Source: Angelakisella massiliensis | GTDB taxonomy: Bacteria; Bacillota; Clostridia; Oscillospirales; Ruminococcaceae | Direction: 5' to 3' | Length of the DNA: 64,000 bases | Assembly (NCBI RefSeq): GCF_900104675.1 | Contig: NZ_LT629945.1 | Coordinates: 1,106,756 to 1,170,755, forward strand | Shown: one piece after another, positions 1 to 8,739 of the stretch | Layout: each line of letters starts with the position of its first letter | Position numbering within the stretch: the stretch's first letter is position 1 | The notes under the pieces: generated by a model | Databases searched by the model: none | What the model saw: only the letters and a program-made list of their open reading frames with translations | What the model was told of the DNA's origin: nothing | Translations under genes and position numbers: made by a program

Positions 1-1185
<1,185 letters not shown>

Positions 1186-1271
1186 AGGTCAAGCGAGTCT
1201 TTAGCTGATAAATATGAGTTCGTTGTTCAATTTTGAAGGCGCGTTCCAGTCGGAACAGCCGAAAAAGACCT

Positions 1272-1347
1272 GCACCATTAGCTCAGTTGGTAGAGCAACT
1301 GACTCTTAATCAGTGGGTCCCGGGTTCGAATCCCTGATGGTGCACCA
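1272..1347 (+). tRNA. tRNA-Lys (CTT)
   Basis: A complete cloverleaf with encoded CCA. The acceptor arms gcaccat and atggtgc pair, the anticodon loop is ctCTTaa and the T-arm carries ggttcgaatcc. It lies in the spacer between 23S and 5S rRNA, so it is probably transcribed with the rRNA operon. Confidence 0.96.
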
Positions 1348-1410
1348 AAGGAAGGTCCCAAGGCGCGCCGGAAGGCGTGGTCATGGATCAGATAGATACC
1401 ACGGCGAGAC

Positions 1411-1485
1411 GGCCCGTTGGTCAAGCGGTTAAGACACCGGCCTCTCACGCCGGTAACGCGGGTTCGATTCCCGCACGGGTCACCA
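1411..1485 (+). tRNA. tRNA-Glu (CTC)
   Basis: A complete cloverleaf with encoded CCA. The acceptor arms ggcccgt and acgggtc pair with one G-T wobble, and the anticodon loop ctCTCac reads GAG codons. It lies between the 23S and 5S genes. Confidence 0.94.
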
Positions 1486-1587
1486 TTTCCCCTTAGCTTA
1501 TCCGGACGAAAGTCCTGATATGAAAATAGCTTCCCTGTGAAGGCAAGGCGCAAAGAATAACTGAGGCCGACACGAGGACAGCAAAAT

Positions 1588-1705
1588 AGCCGGTGTTTAT
1601 TACGGTGAGGTCCCACCCGTTCCCATCCCGAACACAGAAGTTAAGCTCACCAGTGCCGAAGATAGTTGGCGGGAAGCCGCCTGTGAAAATAGGTCTTCGC
1701 CGGCA
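1588..1705 (+). rRNA. rrf: 5S ribosomal RNA
   Basis: The 5S core (cccgttcccatcccgaacac near 1616-1635 and gaagttaagctc downstream) is present, and helix I forms between gccgg at 1589-1593 and ccggc at 1700-1704. Ends are set from helix I and may be off by one or two bases. It is separated from 23S by two tRNAs. Confidence 0.95.
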
Positions 1706-1734
1706 TCTCCTGTCAGGAAACTGACAGGAAACAC

Positions 1735-1810
1735 GCCTTAATAGCTCAGTCGGTAGAGCATGCGGCTGTTAACCGCAGGGTCGTTGGTTCGAGTCCAACT
1801 TGAGGCGCCA
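1735..1810 (+). tRNA. tRNA-Asn (GTT)
   Basis: The acceptor arms gccttaa and ttgaggc pair, the anticodon loop is ctGTTaa, the discriminator base is G and CCA is encoded. It is the first tRNA after 5S rRNA. Confidence 0.95.
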
Positions 1811-1866
1811 AATATTTTCCGCTGTGCCGTCAGAAAGTTGGCGGCACAGCAGGAAAAGCCTTCCAC

Positions 1867-1943
1867 GGGCCTTTAGCTCAGTTGGTTAGAGCAACCGGCT
1901 CATAACCGGTCGGTCCTGGGTTCGAGTCCCCGAAGGCCCACCA
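1867..1943 (+). tRNA. tRNA-Met (CAT)
   Basis: The acceptor arms gggcctt and aaggccc pair, the anticodon loop is ctCATaa and CCA is encoded. The first acceptor pair is intact, as in elongator Met tRNA; an initiator would have a mismatch there. A lysidine-modified Ile2 tRNA also has a CAT anticodon and cannot be strictly excluded. Confidence 0.92.
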
Positions 1944-1955
1944 CCTTACAAACAT

Positions 1956-2031
1956 AGGGGCATAGCTCAGTTGGTAGAGCAGCGGTCTCCAAAACCGCGT
2001 GCCGAGGGTTCAAGTCCTTCTGCCCCTGCCA
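1956..2031 (+). tRNA. tRNA-Trp (CCA)
   Basis: The acceptor arms aggggca and tgcccct pair, the anticodon loop is ctCCAaa, the discriminator base is G and the 3' CCA is encoded. Confidence 0.95.
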
Positions 2032-2071
2032 ATCGCATCCCCATCATTGAGGACGAAAGTCCTCCACATAC

Positions 2072-2147
<76 letters not shown>

Positions 2148-2151
2148 CAAT

Positions 2152-2196
2152 AAATCCCGTAGAATGGCTTTGCAAGCGGTTCTACGGGATTTTTGT
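2152..2196 (+). terminator. Element-borne terminator after tRNA-Thr
   Basis: A 13-bp stem pairs aaatcccgtagaa (2152-2164) with ttctacgggattt (2180-2192) and runs into a T-rich tail. It lies inside the element and supplies a terminator to the tRNA operon in place of the one displaced to 9474. Confidence 0.85.
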
Positions 2197-2270
2197 TTTT
2201 AAGATATGTGTAGAAAAAGCACCTCTATTTTGCCCCATTTTACCCTATTTTATGATGGATTACACACAAA

Positions 2271-2281
2271 ACGCAAACATA
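2271..2281 (+). repeat. Possible integrase arm site, left
   Basis: The 11-mer tacacacaaaa is found here and again at 9378-9388, just inside the two ends of the element in the same orientation. Short direct repeats flanking the core are typical of arm-type integrase sites; this is inference from position and identity only. Confidence 0.35.
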
Positions 2282-2292
2282 AAGTGCCCGAT

Positions 2293-3417
2293 TTATAACC
2301 CTTTTTCTGCCTCTTTACGGAGATACTCCAGATCCGTTGTGTCGTCGTATTTATCAACGCTAGTGGCGTAGCTGGAGTGCCCTACAATTTTTGTGAGGGC
2401 TTCCGGAGCCATCTTGGCTTTTATGGCCTCCGAAATATAGGTGTGGCGGCACCTATGGGGTGTAAGAATATTTTCCCCGGCTTCATTCGTGTGGACGATT
2501 CCCAAGCGATCCAGCAGAGGATAAAAATTTCTTTTCGTAAAATTGTTTCTGTCGATTTTTTTCCCTGAAGGTGTGTGACAAAGAAACTGGTTGTTTTCAG
2601 ATAGGAAAAATTTAATATAGGGCACAATCTCTTCCCGGATCGGGATACTGCGGTTGCGTCCGGCGTCCGTTTTGGCGCCACCAATGATGTAACGTTCCTC
2701 CAGATAGACGTCCGATGATTTTACAGCAAACAGTTCTCCGGCTCTCATACCGGTGTAGAGGAGGATCAGCACCAGCATGGCATCTCTATCCCCATCGTCT
2801 GCCGCATAGAGGAGCCGTATTATATCTTCGTCTGAGAGGTTGCGTTTTTTCTTCCTGGGAGCAGCTTTAGGCAGTTCCAACAGGTCGGCATAGTTCCGAT
2901 CTATAATCTCATCCCGCATGGCCATCTTGCAAAGATTGCTCAAAAGACTGCGGAATTTTTCACAGCTATCCCTCCCCAGACCGTCCTGTACCATTTGATC
3001 AATGATTTGCTGGTACTGTGGAGTTTTTAAGCTGCGGACCTTTTCTTTTTTGATGCTATCCATCCTTTTCCAAGCGGCGGAATAGTTGGCCTGGGCATCT
3101 CTGGATAGGTCTTGATACTGTGCAGTCTCCATCCACTTTTCATGCAGCTCCTTCAGCGTCATCAAAGATGGATCTGCGGACTGATAGAGGGTCCCCAAAA
3201 AGACCTCAGCCTCAGCCTGTGTGGCAAACGAAGCTAGGTATTTGTGATTCCGCTGTACTGCCCATGGGCGCTGTCGATTCCCTGGGAGTTTATAAACACA
3301 TCCCAGGCCACTGGGTCTGCGGGTGGGCGATCTTTTTTGAGGTTTGGTCGCCCTGCCGCAGATCGGACAAAAAGCGTATTCGTCTTTGATGACATTGTGG
3401 CATTTTTTGCAGATCAA
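2293..3417 (-). CDS. Tyrosine recombinase (integrase) with zinc ribbon
   Basis: A 374-residue site-specific recombinase that would insert and excise the element at tRNA-Thr. The catalytic set is complete: Arg225 in TGMRAGELF, Lys249 in GGAKTDAG, His321 and Arg324 in HRCRHTY, His347 in VGHSS and the nucleophile Tyr357 in VDKYDD. The N terminus carries a four-cysteine zinc ribbon (Cys3, Cys6, Cys17, Cys20), an addition seen in some clostridial integrases, before the arm-binding and SAM-like core-binding regions (about 35-180). It reads toward attL and ends about 145 bp from it. Full length, so probably active. Confidence 0.95.
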   Translation of the reverse strand: MICKKCHNVIKDEYAFCPICGRATKPQKRSPTRRPSGLGCVYKLPGNRQRPWAVQRNHKYLASFATQAEAEVFLGTLYQSADPSLMTLKELHEKWMETAQYQDLSRDAQANYSAAWKRMDSIKKEKVRSLKTPQYQQIIDQMVQDGLGRDSCEKFRSLLSNLCKMAMRDEIIDRNYADLLELPKAAPRKKKRNLSDEDIIRLLYAADDGDRDAMLVLILLYTGMRAGELFAVKSSDVYLEERYIIGGAKTDAGRNRSIPIREEIVPYIKFFLSENNQFLCHTPSGKKIDRNNFTKRNFYPLLDRLGIVHTNEAGENILTPHRCRHTYISEAIKAKMAPEALTKIVGHSSYATSVDKYDDTTDLEYLRKEAEKGL

Positions 3418-3485
3418 AATATACCTCCATCATTTTGGTGTAAAAAGGCCCCGCCACCAGCGGGGCCTTTGCTTTGCCCTGAATT

Positions 3486-3863
3486 TTATTTGAGGACAAA
3501 CCCGCTGATCATGCGGCAAATCTCCGAAACGTTGCAGTTTGAGGTAAACTCAAATTTGACCTTGCCCAGGCCGCTGAACCACAGCTCAAGCTCGCTGTCC
3601 AGATCGAATGTTCCGGCTGTCTCTACAGAAAAAGCCTGGATTTTGCTGTAAGGGAGAGAAGAAAAGTCTTTTTTCTTTCCGGTGATCCCCTGCACATTGA
3701 TGGCGAAAATCCGCTTGTTGGTGAATACAATACCGTCCCGGATGCTTTGATAAGCGGAAAGAACTTGCTCTCCATCGATGAGCATGGGGGAGACCATGGC
3801 GCTGAAGCCTTTTGGATCCACTGCTTTGAGTTTCATAAAGGATGCGTTCTGGAAATCAATCAT
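3486..3863 (-). CDS. PH-like domain protein
   Basis: A 125-residue protein that resembles the small bacterial PH-domain family: a beta-rich stretch with the pattern GIVFTNKRIFAINVQG (about 44-59), then basic residues GKKKDFSSLPYSKI and a final helix. This TNKR...Y..I pattern is characteristic of bacterial PH proteins. No signal peptide or membrane segment is seen, so it is probably cytoplasmic. It sits between the integrase and the SWIM-finger gene, all on the minus strand, and is not part of a normal prophage core. Its role is unknown; it may be cargo. Confidence 0.7.
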   Translation of the reverse strand: MIDFQNASFMKLKAVDPKGFSAMVSPMLIDGEQVLSAYQSIRDGIVFTNKRIFAINVQGITGKKKDFSSLPYSKIQAFSVETAGTFDLDSELELWFSGLGKVKFEFTSNCNVSEICRMISGFVLK

Positions 3864-3893
3864 TTTTAAATCTTCCTTCCTTTTTGCAGGCAG

Positions 3894-4739
3894 TTATTTA
3901 GCTGTAACTTTTATTGTAATAGATTTTTCACCCGGTTCAACCGCTTTGAATTCATCCGATTCTGGATCATACCAAACATCAGGATCATAAAGAGACCGTA
4001 GGTGGTGATGCAGGCTTTTTTGTATTCCAATCAGCTTGGGAGAATAAATGACAGGTGTTGTATCGTGACATACAGTGCCCTGCGGATTTTTAATATTTTC
4101 AGCAATCCAGTTACACAGATCGTCTCTGGACATATTCTTTTTAAATTTGAGCTCAGGGAAATATTCAATGATTCGGTTATTGAGCTCTGTACGAGTGTAA
4201 ATATGTAGCCAGTTTATAAGATTGGGATTATCGGCAACCCGCAAAAAATCTGCATCAAGCAAAGCGTTCAAATCGTCACATTTTTGCAAAGGAACCTCTT
4301 TTTGTGGGGAGTTGCAGGTAAAACTAAAATACCGCAGCATTAATTTTTGACTCGCAATTGAAAGTGTGCTGAGTTTGGCAATTGCTTCCTCCAAGGTGTA
4401 AGCATCTTTGGGTTTTGGCTCCTTGACCTTTTTGGCATCTGCTTCGGTACTCTCTTCCATCATACCTAATTCGATTGCCAGCCTATACATATGTTTACAC
4501 GGTTTTTTTCTTCTGGCGAAATCAACACAGGTGCAGGATGAGAGCGACGTTTTGTATTTTCCATGAGAACCCGAAAACTCTCCGGTGCCACTTTGTTGAT
4601 TGATAGACAGAGGAGTGTTCTCTGCTTTCTTTGAGGAAGAAAGGCGCTTTTTTTGATCTGGATTATCATGGACTTCATCCCACTGTTTCCAGTCGTCCTG
4701 CAAGGAATGGTTCTTTTTGAAGACATCAAAAATGCTCAT
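3894..4739 (-). CDS. SWIM zinc-finger protein
   Basis: A 281-residue protein with a SWIM-type zinc site: Cys-X-Cys followed by Cys-X-His in SCTCVDFARRKKPCKHMYRL (about 68-87). SWIM fingers bind nucleic acid or protein partners and occur in MuDR-type transposases, helicase partners and stand-alone bacterial proteins. The rest is mainly helical with no recognised enzyme motif. It is preceded by a lysine-rich linker and lies next to the PH-domain gene, with which it may form a pair. Function unassigned; accessory cargo is the most likely reading. Confidence 0.7.
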   Translation of the reverse strand: MSIFDVFKKNHSLQDDWKQWDEVHDNPDQKKRLSSSKKAENTPLSINQQSGTGEFSGSHGKYKTSLSSCTCVDFARRKKPCKHMYRLAIELGMMEESTEADAKKVKEPKPKDAYTLEEAIAKLSTLSIASQKLMLRYFSFTCNSPQKEVPLQKCDDLNALLDADFLRVADNPNLINWLHIYTRTELNNRIIEYFPELKFKKNMSRDDLCNWIAENIKNPQGTVCHDTTPVIYSPKLIGIQKSLHHHLRSLYDPDVWYDPESDEFKAVEPGEKSITIKVTAK

Positions 4740-4759
4740 TTGGCCATCTCCTGTTATAG

Positions 4760-5212
4760 TTAAATGTCAAAAGACCCTTTCTGGTCTATATGCCGTAAAC
4801 GGTGTAAGGCAAGCGCTGTGGATACACCCATAGCAGCCGCTGCTACATCCAGCGACTGATCCAGAAGCGGAATGAGATCATCGTCAGAAAAAATCAGGTC
4901 CACTGAGAAAAAATTGGCCTCATTCTCAAATTTTTGAGCCACCAGGTTGGTGCTCTGATTCAGGAAGATTCGATTCATGCCACTGTGGAGGATGATGTGA
5001 CCCAGCTCGTGCGCGCAGACAATCTTCTGCTGATGATCGTCCAGATCGGAGTTGATGTAGATGATCTTTCGCCGCTTCACGCGCTGCTGAAAACCCCTGA
5101 TGCCAATCAGAGGATATTTGATGACAATAATCCCCAGGTCCTCCGCAATCCGGAAAGGATTGCGGGTGCGATGTTTTTCTGCAAGCTTTGTGGCAAGCCT
5201 CCAGGTATCCAT
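4760..5212 (-). CDS. ImmA/IrrE-family metallopeptidase
   Basis: A 150-residue peptidase with the zinc motif HELGH (in VCAHELGHIILH, about 66-77) and a downstream glutamate in ENEANFF that completes the site. In ICEBs1 and many prophages such proteins cleave the partner CI-type repressor to trigger excision. The gene begins 2 bases after the stop of the repressor gene and is surely co-transcribed with it. The repressor-protease pair suggests induction by proteolysis rather than by RecA-stimulated self-cleavage. Confidence 0.93.
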   Translation of the reverse strand: MDTWRLATKLAEKHRTRNPFRIAEDLGIIVIKYPLIGIRGFQQRVKRRKIIYINSDLDDHQQKIVCAHELGHIILHSGMNRIFLNQSTNLVAQKFENEANFFSVDLIFSDDDLIPLLDQSLDVAAAAMGVSTALALHRLRHIDQKGSFDI

Positions 5213-5214
5213 AT

Positions 5215-5643
5215 TTACTCCTTTTTGTACTTTTTGGGAGTGTAAGTTTCTTTATTTTTGAGCCTGGCAGCTTCCAGGCCCAGCTTCATGGCGGCGGCCA
5301 TGGATTCCTTTGCCTCCTGGCTCATGGGGACGCCGTCAAACATTAAATCGCCGCTGGTTTCCAGGTTGCTCATGATCCGCTCTACATCTCTGGCTATATC
5401 GCGCTCATCCTTATCAGTAAGGGCGGGCGCTTTTTCTTTATCCTCTGGGTTCTCAGATAGATATTCCAGAGGGACATTAAAATAACGAGCAATTTCTGGT
5501 AAGTACCTTTTATATGATTTGTTTCGCCCATTTAGCCAATTGGTGATGACATTGGGATGTATTCCCAGGTGTTCAGCAAGTTCCTTTTTTGCACCATGTT
5601 TTGGACCGATGCAGTTAACAATTTTTTTTAATGTATCGTCCAT
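5215..5643 (-). CDS. CI-type HTH repressor
   Basis: A 142-residue protein with an N-terminal helix-turn-helix (about 15-65; HLGIHPNVITNWLNGRNKSY holds the recognition helix). It has no S24 peptidase domain, which fits with reliance on the adjoining ImmA-type protease. It is transcribed away from the tail/lysis genes, across an intergenic region rich in CAAAACAAA repeats (5660-5834) that are likely its operators. It probably maintains quiescence of the element. Confidence 0.9.
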   Translation of the reverse strand: MDDTLKKIVNCIGPKHGAKKELAEHLGIHPNVITNWLNGRNKSYKRYLPEIARYFNVPLEYLSENPEDKEKAPALTDKDERDIARDVERIMSNLETSGDLMFDGVPMSQEAKESMAAAMKLGLEAARLKNKETYTPKKYKKE

Positions 5644-5700
5644 AATTAACCTCTAATTTTGTGCAAAACGCAAAACAAATAAAACAAGCACCAAACAGTA

Positions 5701-5729
5701 TTGACTTCGTTTGTTTTGTGTGATATAGT
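5701..5729 (+). promoter_or_regulatory. Rightward element promoter
   Basis: TTGACT at 5701-5706 and TATAGT at 5724-5729 with 17 bp spacing form a near-consensus sigma-A promoter reading toward the tail and lysis genes. One arm of a perfect 13-bp inverted repeat lies inside the spacer, so repressor binding should occlude polymerase. Confidence 0.75.
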
Positions 5730-5756
5730 GTGATTAAACCAAACAAAACAAACGAA
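5706..5756 (+). promoter_or_regulatory. Operator: 13-bp inverted repeat
   Basis: Arms at 5706-5718 (ttcgtttgttttg) and 5744-5756 (its exact reverse complement) are 25 bp apart. A 13-bp direct copy of part of the right arm region, accaaacaaaaca (5738-5750), recurs at 5822-5834, and looser copies lie at 5664-5690. Multiple spaced sites between divergent genes fit a CI-type repressor. Confidence 0.65.
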
Positions 5757-5859
5757 AACTTAACTATTATTATGTTAATTGCGTAATGCTTTGATATTTT
5801 ATGACATCATTATATCACCATACCAAACAAAACACAACTAACAAAATATACAAGGAGGG

Positions 5860-6009
5860 GTGTCGGAAAATGTTGGAAGTGTACTACACCTGCGCCGAAG
5901 TACGGTCAATCCCGATGGAAATATTTTCACCATCAAAAAGCTGACCCGAGCCCAGTATGATGCCCTGAGCAGCAAGAGCAGCACCACGTTGTATTTTATT
6001 GTGGGGTGA
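5860..6009 (+). pseudogene. Remnant of phage tail-region ORF
   Basis: The frame ending at 6007-6009 encodes NPDGNIFTIKKLTRAQYD and then ALSSKSSTTLYFIVG, a C terminus typical of small proteins next to phage tail genes. The best-placed start, ATG at 5870 after AAGGAGGGG, is in another frame and stops after 24 codons. The only start in the right frame is GTG at 5860, touching the Shine-Dalgarno sequence. A frameshift or fusion deletion during prophage decay is likely; recoding is possible but unproven. Confidence 0.45.
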
Positions 6010-6013
6010 TGGG

Positions 6014-6760
6014 ATGGGGCTGAATATCGGAACGGCGGAGCTGGACAATCTCATGCTGGGGATCCAGGAGGTGGATCGGGTGATGTTGGGGACCACAGAG
6101 GTGTGGTCAAACAACCCGTACAGAAAATATTTGTATGCCTATGCAGATTCAGAAAGCGATATTACCAACGTAATTGATACTGAAACCAGCACGGTCATTT
6201 TGTCGAGCACGGCACCGGGCAGAGCATATAGAGCGCAGTCTGATTTTATCGGAACCAAAGACCGTATGCACGCTTTTTTTGGACCGAGCGCAAACACAGA
6301 AGTGTACAATGTAGACAGGGAAACGCTGGTATTTTCAGAAGCATCCTACAACAAGCCCAGTGCGGTTGTGTCAGGCGGCACACGGGATCATGTGTTTTTT
6401 ATGTTTTCAACCCAAAGGTGTGTGCAGCTGGACCCCGCCACATTTACCCAAACAGGAGAGAACACGCCTACTCAGGAGCGCGTGCTGGAGGGCGGTGGAA
6501 CAAACGATGCGTTTTTCGTCTCAAGATATCCAAGTGAATATTTGGCTAAGATAGATGCAGATAGTATTGTTCTGCTCAACAGCGTTGTTCCGAAAGACAG
6601 TGGGTACACCGCGTATGATTTGGCCGGAACGGCGCAACAACTTTTCGTTCTGCAAGTAGGCGGCCCCGAAATTGTTGAACTCGACACAGACACACTTCTG
6701 CCGATCCGATTGCTCACAATTCCTGAGCGGTCAGTAACAATCGGAGACGGCGGCAAATAA
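6014..6760 (+). CDS. Phage tail-associated protein, propeller-like
   Basis: About 248 residues. The N terminus carries the pattern LMLGIQEVDRVMLGTTEVWS (about 12-31), common in clostridial prophage tail-region proteins. The rest holds several imperfect repeats of about 40 residues (STVILSSTAP, DRETLVFSEAS, DPATFTQTGE, DADSIVLLNS, DTDTLLPIRLL), suggesting a beta-propeller or beta-rich receptor-binding region. ATG at 6014 is chosen because the family pattern begins there; an in-frame TTG lies at 5999. It is the first intact gene after the rightward promoter. Adsorption or decoration of a tail tip is likely by position. Confidence 0.65.
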   Translation: MGLNIGTAELDNLMLGIQEVDRVMLGTTEVWSNNPYRKYLYAYADSESDITNVIDTETSTVILSSTAPGRAYRAQSDFIGTKDRMHAFFGPSANTEVYNVDRETLVFSEASYNKPSAVVSGGTRDHVFFMFSTQRCVQLDPATFTQTGENTPTQERVLEGGGTNDAFFVSRYPSEYLAKIDADSIVLLNSVVPKDSGYTAYDLAGTAQQLFVLQVGGPEIVELDTDTLLPIRLLTIPERSVTIGDGGK

Positions 6761-6772
6761 GGAGGAGAAACG

Positions 6773-7168
6773 ATGAAATACCTGTACACGAACGTGCAGC
6801 TAGGAGACTTGCTGGCTGTAAACGGGAAAATTATTTGGGAAACCAATGGCTTTTCTGTGACCCAGGTGCGGAAGCGCACCACACAGGGATATGTGAGGGA
6901 TGGCAGCTTCGTCAGCCTGCTGCCGGCGGCGGACGAAGGTACCCTCTCCGCCGCGCTGTCGGAAAAGACTTTGGAGGAAGGAGAATTTGCCCGGATCATT
7001 GACGAGGCGGAGGCGGCGCCTATCCGTGAGGAAATCCTGGCGGTACGGAAAGAGGAAGAGGAAGCCGCCGCCCTCACCCCCACCGATGAGGACCTGTACC
7101 GGGCGTCGGTACTCAAGCTGCTGACGGAACTGAAAATGAACCAGCAGGGAGGTGCATCCAATGTTTGA
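6773..7168 (+). CDS. Phage tail-region protein, hypothetical
   Basis: A 131-residue protein after a good GGAGGAG site. The N-terminal half is beta-rich (KYLYTNVQLGDLLAVNGKII), and the C-terminal half is a charged helix with a glutamate-rich run around 95-102. Proteins of this size and shape often sit between tail fibre and XkdX genes and may act in tail assembly. No enzyme motif is seen. It overlaps the following XkdX gene by 8 bases. Confidence 0.6.
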   Translation: MKYLYTNVQLGDLLAVNGKIIWETNGFSVTQVRKRTTQGYVRDGSFVSLLPAADEGTLSAALSEKTLEEGEFARIIDEAEAAPIREEILAVRKEEEEAAALTPTDEDLYRASVLKLLTELKMNQQGGASNV

Positions 7169-7283
7169 GCTGATCAAAAAGTATTACCGCATGGGCATTT
7201 ACACTGACAAGGACCTGGAAACCTTTGTGGGGGCGGGACAGCTGACCCGGGAGCAGGCGGATGAGATCCGGGAGGCCAAGTGA
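7161..7283 (+). CDS. XkdX-family phage protein
   Basis: A 40-residue protein beginning MFELIKKYYRMGIYTDKDLE and ending in an acidic helix, which matches the short XkdX family named from the PBSX prophage. Members lie between tail fibre and lysis genes, as here. It overlaps the upstream gene and its stop overlaps the start of the peptidase gene (TGATG), giving a tightly coupled operon. Confidence 0.8.
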   Translation: MFELIKKYYRMGIYTDKDLETFVGAGQLTREQADEIREAK

Positions 7284-8023
7284 TGCAATACCTTGTAATG
7301 CCCTTCACCCGCTGCATGATGCTGTGCGGGTACAAAAATCCGGAGTATACAAAGTATTGGGGCTATCCTCACTATGGTGTGGACATTTCTACCATCCAGG
7401 GAGGGGCAAGTGACGACCACAGAATCCTTGCTTCCGGCGAAGGGGTGGTGCTGGCCGCCGGAAAGGATTCCCGCCTGGGTTATGGGGCGGCAGTGTTGTA
7501 CAAGGATGTTTTCAACCATCAGACCGGAGAGACCGTCAGCGTGGTGGGCCGGTATATGCACATGAAATCTATGTTGGTCAAAGAGGGGGATGCAGTACAG
7601 GCGGGAACGGTCATCGGGGAGGAGGGAAAGGAAGGAACCTCCGATTACCATCTCCACCTGGAATTTGATACCGATGTGACCCCCACCTATGCCACATGGT
7701 CTCCCCAGGTGGCCGGAACCGGCGGCTTTTGGAAAAAAGGTGTGGACAGCACCGTCAATCCCTCTCACCTGTTGCACATGGGTCCGGGACAATCCCTGGC
7801 GGAGCCTACATATAATCCTGCGTGGCTCAACCCGGAGGACTTTGTCATCCCGCAGCTGGAAAGCCCCGATGATTGTGCCGGGCAGCTGGCGGCTCTCCAA
7901 AAGGAGCTGGAGCAGGAGTGCCGCCGCCGGCAGATTGCGGAGGAGGCCCAGGCAAAAGCGGAAACGGAGCTGGCGGAGATCAAAAGCAAAATCCGGGAGC
8001 TGTGTGAGATGCTGGAGTCTTAA
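7283..8023 (+). CDS. M23 metallopeptidase, probable endolysin
   Basis: A 246-residue peptidoglycan hydrolase candidate. The LytM-type zinc residues are visible: His30 and Asp34 in HYGVDIS, and HLHLEFD (about 122-128). The C-terminal 60 residues form a charged coiled coil instead of a known wall-binding repeat. There is no signal peptide, as expected for release through a holin; genes for two small membrane proteins follow. ATG at 7283 is preferred over GTG at 7280 because it overlaps the previous stop. M23 enzymes also occur as tail-tip lysins, which remains an alternative. Confidence 0.85.
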   Translation: MQYLVMPFTRCMMLCGYKNPEYTKYWGYPHYGVDISTIQGGASDDHRILASGEGVVLAAGKDSRLGYGAAVLYKDVFNHQTGETVSVVGRYMHMKSMLVKEGDAVQAGTVIGEEGKEGTSDYHLHLEFDTDVTPTYATWSPQVAGTGGFWKKGVDSTVNPSHLLHMGPGQSLAEPTYNPAWLNPEDFVIPQLESPDDCAGQLAALQKELEQECRRRQIAEEAQAKAETELAEIKSKIRELCEMLES

Positions 8024-8034
8024 GGAGGAGAGCA

Positions 8035-8295
8035 ATGGTAGATTTGACAGCCCTGATGGCGTCGATTATCACAGGTGTGCTATCTTTGGTAGGTGTGCTT
8101 GTCTCTAACCGCAAAAGTGAGACTCGTACCATGCACAATATTACAGCGGCTCAGATGGTGACTGATGAGAAGCTATCAGAGTTGACTCGGGAAGTCCGGG
8201 CTCATAATGAGTTTGCTACCAGGATTCCGGTGGTGGAGGAAAAAATTAAGGTAATTAACCATCGCATTGATGATCTTGAGGCATATCATAAGTAA
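8035..8295 (+). CDS. Holin-accessory membrane protein (XhlA-like)
   Basis: An 86-residue protein with one N-terminal membrane helix (about 5-24, ALMASIITGVLSLVGVLVS), then a basic turn and a coiled-coil helix to the end. This is the shape of XhlA/hemolysin-type accessory proteins found beside holins. It starts 11 bases after the peptidase and has a good AGGAGG site. Confidence 0.6.
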   Translation: MVDLTALMASIITGVLSLVGVLVSNRKSETRTMHNITAAQMVTDEKLSELTREVRAHNEFATRIPVVEEKIKVINHRIDDLEAYHK

Positions 8296-8308
8296 TTAGG
8301 AGGGAAAT

Positions 8309-8608
8309 ATGGATACTATTGTTTTGGTGCTGATGCTGGCGGTAACAGTGGAGGCTTTGGTGGAATACGGCAAACTGCTTGGACAAGCTGCGCTGTCCCG
8401 TGATTATCAAGGGCTGGCTGTGATGGCCGCAGCTCTGGTGGTGGCGGTGCTGCTGTGCTTTGCCACAGGCGCGGACTTTTACGCGGCCCTGGGGGTGCAG
8501 TTTGCTTATTCTTGGGTGGGTGTGCTCCTCACAGGTGTTTTTGCCAGCCGGGGGGCGAATTTTGTCAGCGACCTCATCGGAAAACTCCAGACGGTAAAAT
8601 CTGATTGA
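8309..8608 (+). CDS. Holin-like membrane protein
   Basis: A 99-residue hydrophobic protein with three predicted membrane helices (about 3-20, 34-53 and 57-80) and a short charged C terminus. Size, topology and position as the last gene of the lysis cassette point to a holin that would let the M23 enzyme reach the wall. A strong terminator follows. Confidence 0.7.
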   Translation: MDTIVLVLMLAVTVEALVEYGKLLGQAALSRDYQGLAVMAAALVVAVLLCFATGADFYAALGVQFAYSWVGVLLTGVFASRGANFVSDLIGKLQTVKSD

Positions 8609-8621
8609 TATTGCAGGATAC

Positions 8622-8675
8622 AAAAAAGCCAGTAACCTTTGTGCTCTGATTGGGACAAAGGTTGCTGGCTTTTTA
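8622..8675 (+). terminator. Terminator of the lysis operon
   Basis: A long stem pairs aaaagccagtaacctttgt with acaaaggttgctggctttt and is followed by T residues. The A-run on the left makes it usable from both strands. Confidence 0.9.
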
Positions 8676-8706
8676 ATATAGTGAGGTTGTAGATATAGTA
8701 TGATCC

Positions 8707-8734
8707 TTGATTTTGCTTCATATTTTGCTATAAT
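8707..8734 (+). promoter_or_regulatory. Promoter of a possible small RNA
   Basis: TTGATT at 8707-8712 and TATAAT at 8729-8734 are 16 bp apart. No open frame with a ribosome binding site follows; two hairpins and a T-run do. Confidence 0.55.
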
Positions 8735-8739
8735 GAAAG

